This document shows positions 9,244 through 19,298 of a stretch of DNA of 64,000 nt, piece by piece. Each line of letters begins with the position of its first letter. Positions within the stretch are counted from its first letter, which is position 1. The position numbers and the translations under genes are program-made. This DNA is from Gordonia asplenii (GTDB lineage: Bacteria > Actinomycetota > Actinomycetes > Mycobacteriales > Mycobacteriaceae). The notes beneath the pieces were generated by a model that had not been told where the DNA came from, did no database searches, and was given only the letters and a program-made list of their open reading frames with translations. The stretch spans positions 180,947 through 244,946 of the forward strand of contig NZ_JABBNB010000007.1 in NCBI RefSeq assembly GCF_012933505.1, written 5' to 3'.

Positions 9244-9565
9244 GATTAAACTCCCGCATTCGGTGTCGACTAAGTCTTCGGCAGCGACCCGACGGCGCAC
9301 CCGAGCGACGCGCAGTCTGCTGCCGCGATCAGTCTAGATGGCGCGGACGCGGCGCCTGCAGCCGGTCACCTGCTGATATGCGCACGTGATGAGGCGTCCG
9401 ATTAGGCACAAGACATTTCAGCGGGTACGTTGTGACGAGCATTACTGACATCACAGATTGGTTGCGGCTGGGGGCCGACTGGATTCCGCAGCATCGATCT
9501 CTCAGACTAGGCCGGTACGGTGACGGTGTTTGTGTTGCCCGGTACCTCGATGACTTGGAGACTGA

Positions 9566-10231
9566 ATGATTAGGAAGCTGTCTGCGCTGTTCGCCATCAT
9601 GGCGGCGACCGTGCTGGCCGGCTGGGGTGCCGGCGGAGCGGTCGCGGCACCCGCGAAGGCATTTATCGGCGGTGGCTCAGGCATTTTGGTCCTCAAGGGC
9701 GGCAACAGCGCCGCGGCGTGCACCCTGACCACGATCGGCCACTCCAAGACCGGCAAGCTCATCGGCATCACCGCCGGCCACTGCGGTACCCCCGGCCAGC
9801 GGGTGTACTCCGAGACCTACCAGAACCGTGGTCAGATCGGCACGGTGACCTACTCGGCCAGCGATCTCGACATGGCGATCATCGCCTTCGACCCCGCCAA
9901 GGTCGTGCCGCTGCGCACGGTGCACGGGGTCACGATCCGTGCGATCGACCCGCGGGCAGCGTCGTTCCCGACCATCGCCTGCAAAGAAGGCCGTACCACC
10001 GGCAACACCTGTGGCATCGTCTGGTTCTCCGAGGACACCGCTCACTACAGCCAGATCTGCGTGGTGGAGGGCGATTCCGGTAGCCCGGTGGTCGTCGGCG
10101 ACCGCCTCATCGGAATGGTGAACGCCTACTACTTCACCTCGTGCATCGGACCCGAGACCGGCACCAACATCGAGCCGATCCTCGCTCGGGTGCGCTCGCT
10201 GCCGGCCTACGGCGGATACACCCCGATCTAG
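9566..10231 (+). CDS. Secreted chymotrypsin-like serine protease
   Basis: 221 residues. A signal peptide of about 27 residues (MIRKLSALFAIMAATVLAGW..., cleavage around AVAA) leads to a small S1-type protease. The triad is visible: His in ITAGHCGTPG, Asp in ASDLDMAIIA, Ser in VVEGDSGSPVV. Paired cysteines (ITAGHC, TIACKEG, NTCGIVW, SQICVVEG, SCIGP) suggest disulfides. ATG 9566 has GGAG 5 nt upstream. It is divergent from serA across 322 bp and transcribed alone. There is no obvious prodomain longer than ~15 residues. Target unknown. Confidence 0.88.
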   Translation: MIRKLSALFAIMAATVLAGWGAGGAVAAPAKAFIGGGSGILVLKGGNSAAACTLTTIGHSKTGKLIGITAGHCGTPGQRVYSETYQNRGQIGTVTYSASDLDMAIIAFDPAKVVPLRTVHGVTIRAIDPRAASFPTIACKEGRTTGNTCGIVWFSEDTAHYSQICVVEGDSGSPVVVGDRLIGMVNAYYFTSCIGPETGTNIEPILARVRSLPAYGGYTPI

Positions 10232-10260
10232 GGCATTCCTGCCGCACAACGTTTTTCATC

Positions 10261-10287
10261 GCGCCCCGGACGACTCGTCCGGGGCGC
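10261..10287. terminator. GC-rich hairpin between convergent genes
   Basis: GCGCCCCGGACGA and TCGTCCGGGGCGC form a 13-bp perfect palindrome with a 1-nt centre (in practice a small loop), 30 nt after the protease stop and before the stop of the convergent membrane gene. There is only a short T run, so termination strength is uncertain. Confidence 0.65.
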
Positions 10288-10303
10288 GGTGCTTTCGGTC
10301 GGT

Positions 10304-10669
10304 TCATGCGGCCAGTCGCAGGCACACTGCGACGGCGAGCAGTCCCAGCGCGCCGACGTCGACGACGGCCACCACTCGAAGTCGCCGGTTCGCCGCTCCG
10401 CCGAAGACCAATGCGGCGTAACTGATCATCGATACCGCTCCCCCGATCATCGCGGCGTCGCGCAACGGCTCGATGAACGCGCCCGCGGTCAGTGCGGCGC
10501 CGACGAGGAACAGCAGTACCGCTCGGTGACGCAACAACGTCGCGACGTCGCGGTCACCGGCGTCGACCCCGTACGCCCGTCCGATCGCGCCGGGGACCAC
10601 CGCGGCGAGTCCCGGTACCGCATTGATCAGCCCGACGATCACCAACAGCACTGTCAAGGTCATGTTCAC
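10304..10669 (-). CDS. Four-helix integral membrane protein of unknown function
   Basis: 121 residues, almost entirely hydrophobic, with four predicted membrane segments (about 4-26, 46-66, 72-90, 97-118). The loops VDAGDRDVATLLRHRA and AANRRLR are the only polar stretches. The first segment and the length recall DoxX-like or DUF4345-like small membrane proteins, but I see no catalytic residue. It lies convergent to the protease and divergent from the AraC gene 60 bp away, so it could be that regulator's target. Confidence 0.65.
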   Translation of the reverse strand: MNMTLTVLLVIVGLINAVPGLAAVVPGAIGRAYGVDAGDRDVATLLRHRAVLLFLVGAALTAGAFIEPLRDAAMIGGAVSMISYAALVFGGAANRRLRVVAVVDVGALGLLAVAVCLRLAA

Positions 10670-10728
10670 GGCGGCTCCTGCGAGATGTCCGGCCCACTCG
10701 AGCCCGGTTTCGTGGAATCATCGCCGAT

Positions 10729-11484
10729 GTGACGGTCGCCCCGCTTCCGGAAACCGACGATCCTGCCGCTGTCGTGTGGCTGTGGGCGGGTCATGCCTTG
10801 TACGTCGGCCCCTCCCTTGCGCTGCAACCACATTCGACGGCGGTCAGCGTTATGGTGACGGGAGTCGGCGCCGACGTCGAGGTCCGCGCGGCGGGCCACA
10901 CCTGCGTCGGTCGGACGGTGTTGATCCCACCCCGAACGATCCACCGGGTCAGCACCGCGTCGACGGTCGCGTTCTGCTACTTCGACGCCGGGTCGCGGCG
11001 CGTGCAGCGCTGCCGGGACGCGATGTCACAGATCGAGGGGCCGCTGGCGCTCCACCACGTGCGCGAGAAAGAAATTCTGCGAACATTGCGCGCGTCCCCG
11101 ATCGATCCGGTCACGGTACTCGACGTCGCCGCGGGAGCGGACTCGATCGCAGACGAGCGCATCGCGCAAGCCACCGCGTCATTGCGAGCACACCCCGGTC
11201 ACGACTACTCCGCCGCAGATCTGGCGGCGCAGGTGCATCTGTCGACGTCACGCTTCCTTCAGCTGTTCGCCGCACACACCGGCACCAGCTTCCGGCGCTA
11301 TCGTCTGTGGACACGGATGTGCCGGGTCGGCGAGAGCATCGCGAAAGGCGGGGATCTGACGACCGCCGCCGTCGACGCCGGGTTCGCGAGTCCGTCACAT
11401 TTCAGCGACACGTTCCACGCGATGTTCGGATTGTCGGCGTCGACGTTGCTGGCGTCGGGAGCGACGCTGGTCGTCGGCGACTGA
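10729..11484 (+). CDS. AraC-family transcriptional regulator
   Basis: 251 residues beginning at GTG 10729. The N-terminal ~110 residues form a cupin-like sensor fold (VMVTGVGADVEV, IPPRTIHRV). The C-terminal 100 residues are the AraC double helix-turn-helix: YSAADLAAQVHLSTSRFLQL and LTTAAVDAGFASPSHFSDTF, followed by FHAMFGLSASTLL. The effector is unknown. It is divergent from the small membrane protein at 10304, its most likely regulatory target by position. Confidence 0.85.
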   Translation: MTVAPLPETDDPAAVVWLWAGHALYVGPSLALQPHSTAVSVMVTGVGADVEVRAAGHTCVGRTVLIPPRTIHRVSTASTVAFCYFDAGSRRVQRCRDAMSQIEGPLALHHVREKEILRTLRASPIDPVTVLDVAAGADSIADERIAQATASLRAHPGHDYSAADLAAQVHLSTSRFLQLFAAHTGTSFRRYRLWTRMCRVGESIAKGGDLTTAAVDAGFASPSHFSDTFHAMFGLSASTLLASGATLVVGD

Positions 11485-11510
11485 CCCCGGCCGCCGGGAC
11501 CGACGACAAC

Positions 11511-11540
11511 GGCGCCGCCGGGACATCTCCCAGCGGCGCC
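11511..11540. terminator. Hairpin between araC-type gene and ilvC
   Basis: GGCGCCGC (11511-11518) pairs with GCGGCGCC (11533-11540), with an inner GGGA/TCCC stem and a CATC loop. It sits between the convergent ends of the AraC gene and ilvC and can serve both. No strong U tract. Confidence 0.6.
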
Positions 11541-11562
11541 GATGTGTGAAAACTGTTGAAAC

Positions 11563-12594
<1,032 letters not shown>

Positions 12595-12661
12595 TTATTT
12601 TCTAGGTGTTGTTGGTTGTTGCTTCGGGCCGCTCGCCATCGCTCCCGGCACCGCGAACCGG

Positions 12662-13162
12662 CTAGCGGTTCGAGGAAATGCTGCGCGGGCCGCGGCCCAG
12701 CGTGACCGCGCCCGATTGCGCGATCTCCCGGATGCCGTAGGGATCGAGCATCTTGAGCAGTGCCTCAAGCTTCTCAGTGGTACCGGTGGCCTCGATCGTC
12801 AACGACTCGGTGCTGACGTCGATGACCTTTGCACGGAACAGATTAACGACCTCGATGACTTCGCTGCGCACCGACGCATCCGCACGCACCTTGATCATCA
12901 TCAATTCGCGCGAAACCGAGTTGGTCGGATCCTGCTCGACGATCTTGATCACGTTGATCAGTTTGTTGAGCTGCTTGGTCACCTGCTCGAGCGGGAAGTC
13001 GTCGACGGTGACCATGATCGTCATCCGCGAGAGTCCCTTGAGTTCGGTCGGGCCCACCGCGAGCGAACTGATGTTGAAGCCGCGCCGCGAGAACAGGCTG
13101 GACACCCGGGCGAGCACGCCCGGACGGTCCTCGACCAGCACGGACAGGGTATGTGTGGTCAC
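12662..13162 (-). CDS. ilvN: Acetolactate synthase, small (regulatory) subunit
   Basis: 166 residues. The N-terminal ACT domain reads [26 protein letters not shown], which binds valine in characterised homologues; the C-terminal part ([17 protein letters not shown]) is the usual tail of the family. It stimulates IlvB and gives feedback control. GTG 13162 overlaps the ilvB stop by 4 nt, which fits a fixed IlvB:IlvN ratio. Confidence 0.96.
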   Translation of the reverse strand: MTTHTLSVLVEDRPGVLARVSSLFSRRGFNISSLAVGPTELKGLSRMTIMVTVDDFPLEQVTKQLNKLINVIKIVEQDPTNSVSRELMMIKVRADASVRSEVIEVVNLFRAKVIDVSTESLTIEATGTTEKLEALLKMLDPYGIREIAQSGAVTLGRGPRSISSNR

Positions 13163-15093
13163 TGGTCGTTCTCCTTGATCGCAGCGTTGGTCGTCTGGCC
13201 CATCGTCTGGTGGATGGTCGCCGGCTCGTCGGCGGCGTCCTCTTCGTCGAACAGCGGACGGATGTCGCGGGCCGCCATGATCTCGTCGTTACCGGTGCCC
13301 GCGGCGACCATCGGCCACACCTGGGCGTCGGCGCCGACGATGAAGTCGATCACGACCGGACGGTCGTTGATCTCGCGGGCCGCGGCGATCGTGGAGGCGA
13401 CGTCCTCGGCGCGGTCGACGCGGAACGAGGCACACCCGAGTGCCTCGGACAGCTTGACGAAGTCGGGGATCATCCGCGAATGCGTCGCGAGGTCGGTGTT
13501 GGAGTAGCGCTCCTCGTAGAACAGCGTCTGCCACTGCCGGACCATGCCCAGGTTGCCGTTGTTGATCAGCGCGACCTTGATCGGGATGCCCTCGATGGCG
13601 CAGGTGGCCAGTTCCTGATTGGTCATCTGGAAACAGCCGTCGCCGTCGATGGCCCACACCTCGGTGTCGGGTGCCGCCATCTTCGCGCCCATCGCCGCGG
13701 GCACCGAATAGCCCATCGTGCCCAGGCCACCCGAGTTGAGCCAGGTGCGCGGCTTCTCATAGGAGATGAACTGCGCGGCCCACATCTGATGCTGTCCCAC
13801 ACCCGCGCAGTACACGGCGTCGGGTCCGGCGGCCTTGCCGAGTTCGGAGATGACGAACTCCGGCGAGAGCGAACCGTCGGACTGAGCGTCGTAGCTCAGC
13901 GGGTAGGTCTTGCGGATGTCGTCGAGGTAGGTCCACCACTCGGTGAGGTCCTGCCCGGTGCTGCCGGTCGCCCGGTCGCTGCGCAGCGATTCGACCAGAT
14001 CGGTGATGACGGCCTTGCAGTCGCCGACGATCGGCACGTCGACCTCGCGGTTCTTGCCGATTTCGGCGGGGTCGATGTCGGCGTGGATCACCTTCGCGTT
14101 CGGCGCGAACGACGACAGCTGCCCGGTGACGCGGTCGTCGAAGCGGGCGCCGAGGGTGATCAGCAGATCCGAACGCTGAAGCGCCGCAACGGCTCCCACG
14201 GCTCCATGCATACCGGGCATGCCCATGTGCAGGTCGTGGCTGTCAGGGAATGCGCCGCGCGCCATCAGCGTGGTCACCACCGGGATGCCGGTGAGTTCGG
14301 CCAGCTCCAGCAGCTCGGCCGACGCCTCCGCCTTGATCACGCCGCCGCCGACGTAGAGCACCGGCGCCTTGGCGGCGTTGATCAGCCGAACCGCCTCGCG
14401 CACCTGCTTGCCGTGCGGCTTGGTGACCGGACGGTAGCCGGGCAGGTCGAGCTGCGGCGGCCAGGAGAACGTGGTCTGGGCCTGCAGCACGTCCTTGGGG
14501 ATGTCGACGAGCACCGCGCCCGGGCGGCCGCTCTCGGCGATGTAGAAGGCTTCGGCGATCACCCGCGGGATGTCGATCGCGTTGGCGACCAGGAAGTTGT
14601 GCTTGGTCACCGGCATGGTGATACCGGAGATGTCGGCTTCCTGGAAGGCGTCGGTGCCTATCAGGCTGCGCCCGACCTGTCCGGTGATCGCGACCACCGG
14701 CACCGAGTCCATCTGGGCGTCCGCGAGCGGCGTCACCAGGTTGGTGGCACCCGGACCCGACGTCGCCATGCACACCCCGGCCCGACCCGCGACCTGCGCG
14801 TATCCGGTGGCCGCGTGGCCGGCGCCCTGCTCGTGGCGGACCAGCACGTGGCGCACCCGCTGCGAGTCGAGCAGCGGATCGTAGACCGGGAGCACCGCAC
14901 CACCGGGAATGCCGAATACGACGTCGACGCCGAGCTCCTCGAGCGAACGCACGACCGACTGCGCACCGGAGACGCGCTCCGGCGCTACGGTGTGCTGTCC
15001 GATCGTGCCCACCGCGCGAACGGTGGCGGTAGGTGCAGCCGGGGCTGCAGGTGTCTGTGTCGCGTTGCCGTTTCCGACAGTTGGTGCGCTCAC
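13159..15093 (-). CDS. ilvB: Acetolactate synthase, large (catalytic) subunit
   Basis: 644 residues, with an Ala/Pro/Thr-rich N-terminal extension of ~40 residues before the conserved core. It condenses two pyruvates, or pyruvate with 2-oxobutyrate, using ThDP, Mg and FAD. The catalytic Glu lies in [15 protein letters not shown]; the ThDP motif is [12 protein letters not shown] through [15 protein letters not shown] 15093 is the first start in this frame after the attenuator terminator; a nearby ATG at 15106 is out of frame. Expression is predicted to be controlled by the leader at 15122-15276. Confidence 0.95.
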   Translation of the reverse strand: MSAPTVGNGNATQTPAAPAAPTATVRAVGTIGQHTVAPERVSGAQSVVRSLEELGVDVVFGIPGGAVLPVYDPLLDSQRVRHVLVRHEQGAGHAATGYAQVAGRAGVCMATSGPGATNLVTPLADAQMDSVPVVAITGQVGRSLIGTDAFQEADISGITMPVTKHNFLVANAIDIPRVIAEAFYIAESGRPGAVLVDIPKDVLQAQTTFSWPPQLDLPGYRPVTKPHGKQVREAVRLINAAKAPVLYVGGGVIKAEASAELLELAELTGIPVVTTLMARGAFPDSHDLHMGMPGMHGAVGAVAALQRSDLLITLGARFDDRVTGQLSSFAPNAKVIHADIDPAEIGKNREVDVPIVGDCKAVITDLVESLRSDRATGSTGQDLTEWWTYLDDIRKTYPLSYDAQSDGSLSPEFVISELGKAAGPDAVYCAGVGQHQMWAAQFISYEKPRTWLNSGGLGTMGYSVPAAMGAKMAAPDTEVWAIDGDGCFQMTNQELATCAIEGIPIKVALINNGNLGMVRQWQTLFYEERYSNTDLATHSRMIPDFVKLSEALGCASFRVDRAEDVASTIAAAREINDRPVVIDFIVGADAQVWPMVAAGTGNDEIMAARDIRPLFDEEDAADEPATIHQTMGQTTNAAIKENDQ

Positions 15094-15121
15094 GGTGGCG
15101 TCCCATCTCGATTGCTGGACA

Positions 15122-15157
15122 AGAAAAAACCCCCGACAGCGATGCTGTGCGAGGGTG
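15122..15157 (-). terminator. ilvB attenuator terminator
   Basis: On the minus strand ACCCTCGCACAG pairs with CTGTCGGGGGT around a short loop and is followed directly by TTTTTT, a standard intrinsic terminator about 35 nt before the ilvB start. Immediately upstream, CGACGCGCC (15157-15165) is perfectly complementary to GGCGCGTCG (15197-15205) at the end of the leader peptide. That is a candidate alternative stem linking ribosome position to termination. Confidence 0.8.
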
Positions 15158-15191
15158 GCGCGTCGATGGTGGAGGTCTACGAAGTGACCGG

Positions 15192-15236
15192 TCAGGCGAC
15201 GCGCCGACCGATTACTACGAGGAGTCCTTCATTCAT
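15192..15236 (-). CDS. ilvB leader peptide (attenuation)
   Basis: A 14-codon ORF starting at ATG 15236 encodes [14 protein letters not shown]. The run Leu-Leu-Val-Val-Ile holds exactly the three amino acids whose synthesis the downstream ilvB-ilvN-ilvC genes serve. Ribosome stalling when these charged tRNAs are scarce would favour read-through of the terminator at 15122-15157. No Shine-Dalgarno is present, and the start lies 10 nt after a good -10 box, so the transcript is probably leaderless or nearly so. BCAA attenuators upstream of ilvB are known in corynebacteria and streptomycetes. Confidence 0.85.
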   Translation of the reverse strand: MNEGLLVVIGRRVA

Positions 15237-15246
15237 CACGGGATTC

Positions 15247-15276
15247 ACGTTAGGTCGATCGACGTTGCCGAGTCAA
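15247..15276 (-). promoter_or_regulatory. Promoter of the ilvB leader transcript
   Basis: On the minus strand TTGACT (-35, 15271-15276) is followed after 18 nt by TAACGT (-10, 15247-15252). The expected start falls at about 15236-15240, at the leader-peptide ATG. Confidence 0.75.
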
Positions 15277-15301
15277 ACTGATGACACGCGAATCCCAGAT
15301 A

Positions 15302-15329
15302 TTGGGATCGTTTCCAACAGTGCCACAAT
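15302..15329 (+). promoter_or_regulatory. Probable promoter of the cfp6 homologue
   Basis: TTGGGA (15302-15307), a 16-nt spacer and CACAAT (15324-15329) place the start point close to GTG 15336, 6 nt downstream, which suggests a leaderless message. A small CCCA...TGGG palindrome overlaps the -35 box. Confidence 0.5.
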
Positions 15330-15335
15330 AGGCCT

Positions 15336-15755
15336 GTGTCAGACACCGAAACCAGCGAAACCGTCGAACTACCCGTGACGATCCGCATCTCCGGCGTCGC
15401 CTACCTCGCGGTACTGCTGACCGCACTGGTCGCGATCGTCATCGCGGGCATCAACCTCGTCGCCCTGGGGTGGGTACTGCTGATCCCGGTGGCGCTCGCC
15501 TACTGGATCTATCGGCTGCGCACCGTCGTCACCGACGACGGACTGCGCGTCGTGTCGACGCTGCGCACCACCGACATCGCGTGGTCGCAGCTCGACGGAC
15601 TGCAATTCCCCAAGTGGGGCCCGGCGCGTGCGGTCCGCACCGACAAGTCGTTCGTGCGCCTGCCCGCCGTCGGGTTCGGCGATCTGCCCCTGCTGTCGCT
15701 GGCCAGCCGCGGCCGGATTCCCGATCCATTCGACGGCGTGGACGATCTGGCCTGA
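15336..15755 (+). CDS. cfp6: PH-domain membrane protein, CFP6 (Rv3004) homologue
   Basis: 139 residues. Two hydrophobic segments (about 20-42 and 44-60) precede a bacterial PH-like domain (YRLRTVVTDDGLRVVSTLRT, DIAWSQLDGLQFP, LPAVGFGDLPLLS). In M. tuberculosis the homologue is a low-molecular-weight antigen found in culture filtrate, and it lies at the same place between ilvB and downstream genes. The molecular role is unknown. It is divergent from ilvB; GTG 15336 has no Shine-Dalgarno and is probably leaderless. Confidence 0.85.
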   Translation: MSDTETSETVELPVTIRISGVAYLAVLLTALVAIVIAGINLVALGWVLLIPVALAYWIYRLRTVVTDDGLRVVSTLRTTDIAWSQLDGLQFPKWGPARAVRTDKSFVRLPAVGFGDLPLLSLASRGRIPDPFDGVDDLA

Positions 15756-15915
15756 TCAGCGGAGTAACGTGACAGTCACCCCGCGCGGGTGACCCTTGCA
15801 GCGGCCGGCACACGACGGAATTATCGCTGACCGTCGTCGCGTTGACACTGTTCACCCGGGCGAGACCCGGTATACCCGCACAGCTCGCGGGCACAACATC
15901 AATAGAGGAATTCCC

Positions 15916-17760
15916 ATGCCTACCTTGAGGTCACGGACCACGACCGTTGGACGTGAAGCGGCCGGAGCCCGCGCATTGTGGCGCGCCACCGGCATGACCG
16001 ACGACGATTTCGGCAAGCCGATCGTCGCGATCGCGAACTCCTACACCCAGTTCGTCCCGGGTCACGTACACCTCAAGAACGTCGGCGACATCGTCGCCGA
16101 GGCCGTGCGTGCCGCCGGTGGCGTGGCCCGTGAATTCCACACCATCGCCGTCGACGACGGCATCGCGATGGGCCACGGCGGCATGCTCTACTCGCTGCCC
16201 AGCCGCGAGATCATCGCCGACTCCGTCGAGTACATGGTCAACGCCCACACCGCCGACGCGCTGGTGTGCATCTCCAACTGCGACAAGATCACTCCCGGCA
16301 TGCTCAACGCCGCGATGCGACTGAACATCCCCACGGTCTTCGTCTCCGGCGGTCCGATGGAGGCGGGCAAGTCGGTCGTCATCGACGGCGTGGTCCGTCC
16401 GGGCACCGACCTGATCGACGCGATCTCCGCGTCGGCCGACGGCAATGTCAACGACCAGGAACTGCTCGAGGTCGAGCGCTCGGCGTGTCCGACCTGTGGA
16501 TCGTGCTCGGGCATGTTCACCGCCAACTCGATGAACTGCCTGACCGAAGCGCTCGGTCTGTCGCTGCCCGGCAACGGTTCCACCCTGGCGACGCAGGTCG
16601 CCCGCCGCGATCTGTTCACCAAGGCGGGCGACCTCATCGTCGACATCGCCAAGCGGTACTACCAGAACGACGACGAGTCCGTGTTGCCGCGCAGCGTCGC
16701 GACGCGTGAGGCGTTCGAGAACGCGATGGCGCTCGACGTCGCGATGGGCGGCTCCACGAATACCGTCCTGCACATCCTGGCCGCCGCTCAGGAGGGCGAG
16801 GTGGACTTCGATCTGAAGGACATCGACCGCATCTCCCGCAACGTTCCGTGCCTGGCGAAGGTCGCGCCGAACTCGCCGAAGTACTACATGGAGCACGTCC
16901 ACCGGGCGGGCGGCATCCCCGCGATCCTCGGTGAACTCAACCGCGGGGGGCTGCTCAACCGGAATGTGCACCCCGTCCATGCGCCATCGCTCGACGAATA
17001 CCTCGCCGACTGGGACATTCGGGGCGGCAGCGCCACCGACGAGGCCGTGAAGCTCTTCCACGCGGCGCCCGGCGGAGTCCGCACCACCGAACCGTTCTCG
17101 ACGTCGAACCAGTGGGAGTCGCTGGACACCGACGCCGCCGACGGGTGCATTCGCGACAAGGAGCACGCCTACACCGTCGAGGGCGGTCTGTGCGTGCTGC
17201 ACGGCAACCTCGCCGAGAACGGCGCCATCTTGAAGACCGCGGGCGTCGACGAAGCGCTGTGGCACTTCCAGGGTCCGGCTCGGGTGGTCGAAAGCCAGGA
17301 GGACGCCGTCCACGCCATTCTGTCGAAGGAATTGCAGGCCGGCGAGGTGCTGGTGATCCGCTACGAGGGACCGGCGGGCGGTCCCGGCATGCAGGAGATG
17401 CTGCACCCTACCGCCTTCATGAAGGGCACCGGCATGGGTAAGAAATGCGGGCTGGTCACCGACGGACGGTTCTCCGGCGGGTCGTCGGGCCTGGTCATCG
17501 GCCATGCTTCCCCCGAGGCGGCCTCGGGCGGCGACATCGGCCTGGTCGAGAACGGCGACCAGATCCTCATCGATGTCAAGACCCGCACGCTGAAGATGCT
17601 CGTCGACGACGACGTGCTGGCCGAACGTCGGGCCAAGATGGAAGCCTCCGAGCGGCCGTGGCAGCCGGCGAATCGCGACCGCAAGGTCACCACCGCGTTG
17701 CGCGCCTACGCGAAGTTGGCGACATCGGCCGACAAGGGTGCCGTGCGCCGCGTCGACTAG
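15916..17760 (+). CDS. ilvD: Dihydroxy-acid dehydratase
   Basis: 614 residues. It dehydrates the dihydroxy acids made by IlvC, the third common step of valine and isoleucine synthesis. The Fe-S cysteines are visible in [11 protein letters not shown] and [31 protein letters not shown] and the C-terminal [22 protein letters not shown] are family marks. ATG 15916 has AGAGGA at 15904-15909; the frame stays open further upstream without conserved sequence. Placing ilvD near ilvBNC, separated by cfp6 on the same strand, groups the whole pathway within 6 kb. Confidence 0.96.
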   Translation: MPTLRSRTTTVGREAAGARALWRATGMTDDDFGKPIVAIANSYTQFVPGHVHLKNVGDIVAEAVRAAGGVAREFHTIAVDDGIAMGHGGMLYSLPSREIIADSVEYMVNAHTADALVCISNCDKITPGMLNAAMRLNIPTVFVSGGPMEAGKSVVIDGVVRPGTDLIDAISASADGNVNDQELLEVERSACPTCGSCSGMFTANSMNCLTEALGLSLPGNGSTLATQVARRDLFTKAGDLIVDIAKRYYQNDDESVLPRSVATREAFENAMALDVAMGGSTNTVLHILAAAQEGEVDFDLKDIDRISRNVPCLAKVAPNSPKYYMEHVHRAGGIPAILGELNRGGLLNRNVHPVHAPSLDEYLADWDIRGGSATDEAVKLFHAAPGGVRTTEPFSTSNQWESLDTDAADGCIRDKEHAYTVEGGLCVLHGNLAENGAILKTAGVDEALWHFQGPARVVESQEDAVHAILSKELQAGEVLVIRYEGPAGGPGMQEMLHPTAFMKGTGMGKKCGLVTDGRFSGGSSGLVIGHASPEAASGGDIGLVENGDQILIDVKTRTLKMLVDDDVLAERRAKMEASERPWQPANRDRKVTTALRAYAKLATSADKGAVRRVD

Positions 17761-17814
17761 AGGCGAGCGGTGGCCGGGCCCGCCGACCCATCCGCTGGTG
17801 GGCCCGCCGAGCAA

Positions 17815-18060
17815 TCGCTGGTTGAGCCGGGCCCGCCGAGCGCAGCGAGACGCGCCCGTGTCGAACCACGGTGAGTCAATCCTCCGCTGTTCCACGGTCT
17901 GTTTGGATGCGCTGGCTTCGTTGACTTGCGAGGTTTCGACACGGGCCTTCGCTAACGCTCCGGTCCGGCTCAACCAGCGGGCGGGGCGCGCTTCGACACG
18001 GCTCAACCAGCGGGTAGGACGCTCCGCCCGGCTCAACCAGCGGGTAGGGCCGGCCGGGGC
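17815..18060. repeat. Intergenic palindromic repeats, family A (cluster)
   Basis: The 303-bp gap between ilvD and the DoxX gene is filled with family A half-elements: GGTTGAGCC...GTGTCGAACCACGG (17819-17872), GGTTTCGACACGGGCCTTCG...CGGCTCAACC (17931-17979) and short copies ending GGCTCAACCAGCGGGTAGG (to 18053). Opposed copies could fold into a large cruciform. No gene is seen here. Confidence 0.75.
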
Positions 18061-18063
18061 GAG

Positions 18064-19119
18064 TTAGCGCAGCGGGTTGACCCCGTTGAACACGATCCAC
18101 GTGGTGATCGCTCCCGCGATGCCGATGACGAGGAAGGCCAGCGAGCCCCACATCGGTCGCCGCGACCAACCCCAGCGGGCGTCGAGCGCGATTCGACCCG
18201 GCCCGGTCAGCACCAGCGCGGCCGCACAGACGACCAGCAGCAGTTCGTATTCGACGCCGTCCGCGGCGGCGAAGAAGGAGAAGCTGCCGTGCAGGGTGAC
18301 GCGGTAGGTTGCCGCGATGATCATCGTGCCGAGCAGTCCCGATGCCGCCAGCGGCGTCAGTAGACCGAGTACCAGCAGCGCGCCGGCACCCGTTTCGATG
18401 ATCGGCCCGACGATCGACAGGTAGTGCGCGGCCTGCGGCGCGAAGCCGATGGCCGGTTTGTCCGCGTTGAGCAGGAATGCTTCGAACCCGCTCAGTCCCG
18501 GACCGCCCCACCAGCCCAGCAGTTTCTGCGCCCCATGCGCCAGCGCTATCAGTCCGACGGCGACGCGCAGCAGCAGCAGACCTGCGTCGAGGGTTCCGCG
18601 CCGGGCCTCGACGTCGGGCACCGGATCGACGCGGGTGGCCCTGGCTTCGCCCTTCGACGCCGGCTCGACGTCGAATGCTTCGGTCGTCGCCCCGACATCG
18701 CCGAAGTCGACGGCTTCGGTCGGCGAGTCGTCATAGGGTTGGTCGCCGTACGGTTCGTCGTCGTCGAGCGGTTTCGTCAGCGGCAGCGGGGGTTCGCCGC
18801 CGAGTTCGGTGATCGGCGTCGGGGTGCGCGGTTGCACTCGCTTGACCACCCGCGGGGACGTGTCGCGGGAGATCGCATCGTCGTCGGCGGCATCGAGGCT
18901 GTCGGCTTGTTCGGATCGCTGCGCGCCGGCGGGCCGCCGGTCGAGCTTGCTTCGACTGGGCACGACCAGCGGTGTCGTGGCTAGTTCGGTGGGGTCGATG
19001 TCGTCGAGGTCTTCGACGCGCCGCAGGCCTGCGGGAACGGTGAACGCCGACGTCGGGTCGTCGTACGGGGACGTCGCCGTGTCGGCGTCCGGGCCCGACG
19101 AATCGTTACGTTTGCTCAC
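18064..19119 (-). CDS. DoxX-family membrane protein with long acidic N-terminal extension (Rv3005c-like)
   Basis: About 351 residues. The last ~165 are a four-helix DoxX domain (LLLLRVAVGLIALAHGAQKL, LGWWGGPGLSGFEAFL, TMIIAATYRVTLHG). The first ~180 residues are Asp/Glu/Pro/Ser/Thr-rich and probably disordered. In M. tuberculosis, DoxX (Rv3005c) is reported to act with SodA and SseA in a membrane oxidative-stress complex; whether that holds here is inference. A -10-like TAGAGT (19127-19132) lies 7 nt before GTG 19119, so I prefer this leaderless start to the in-frame GTG at 19128, which overlaps the -10 box. Divergent from lppZ. Confidence 0.85.
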   Translation of the reverse strand: MSKRNDSSGPDADTATSPYDDPTSAFTVPAGLRRVEDLDDIDPTELATTPLVVPSRSKLDRRPAGAQRSEQADSLDAADDDAISRDTSPRVVKRVQPRTPTPITELGGEPPLPLTKPLDDDEPYGDQPYDDSPTEAVDFGDVGATTEAFDVEPASKGEARATRVDPVPDVEARRGTLDAGLLLLRVAVGLIALAHGAQKLLGWWGGPGLSGFEAFLLNADKPAIGFAPQAAHYLSIVGPIIETGAGALLVLGLLTPLAASGLLGTMIIAATYRVTLHGSFSFFAAADGVEYELLLVVCAAALVLTGPGRIALDARWGWSRRPMWGSLAFLVIGIAGAITTWIVFNGVNPLR

Positions 19120-19298
19120 TTGAGCCACTCTAGTCCCATGCGACGCTCCTGGCCTCGACGCCGGGCCGCGCGTCGCGGCACCGACAGCTGAGGAATCACG
19201 CCAGCGTGGGCGTATTCGTCGACCGCGCAGAGCAACCGTGCCGGCCCGGCCGGCAGCGAAAACGCGGGCGCGGTGACCGATCCCCTACTGTGGTGTGC

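Noticed and set aside
9430..9462. TGTGAC...ATCACA upstream of the serine protease as a Crp/GlxR site
   Set aside because: The half-sites are about 16 bp apart instead of 6, so they do not form the known operator.
13153..15378. 741-residue open frame antisense to ilvB
   Set aside because: Shadow of ilvB on the other strand; composition biased, no motif, and it would run through the ilvB attenuator.
15842..15876. TTGACA with TATACC as an ilvD promoter
   Set aside because: The spacer is 23 nt, outside the usual 16-19 range; the true ilvD promoter is unresolved.
15931..18036. 701-residue open frame antisense to ilvD
   Set aside because: Shadow of ilvD; the real gene carries all Fe-S and substrate motifs.
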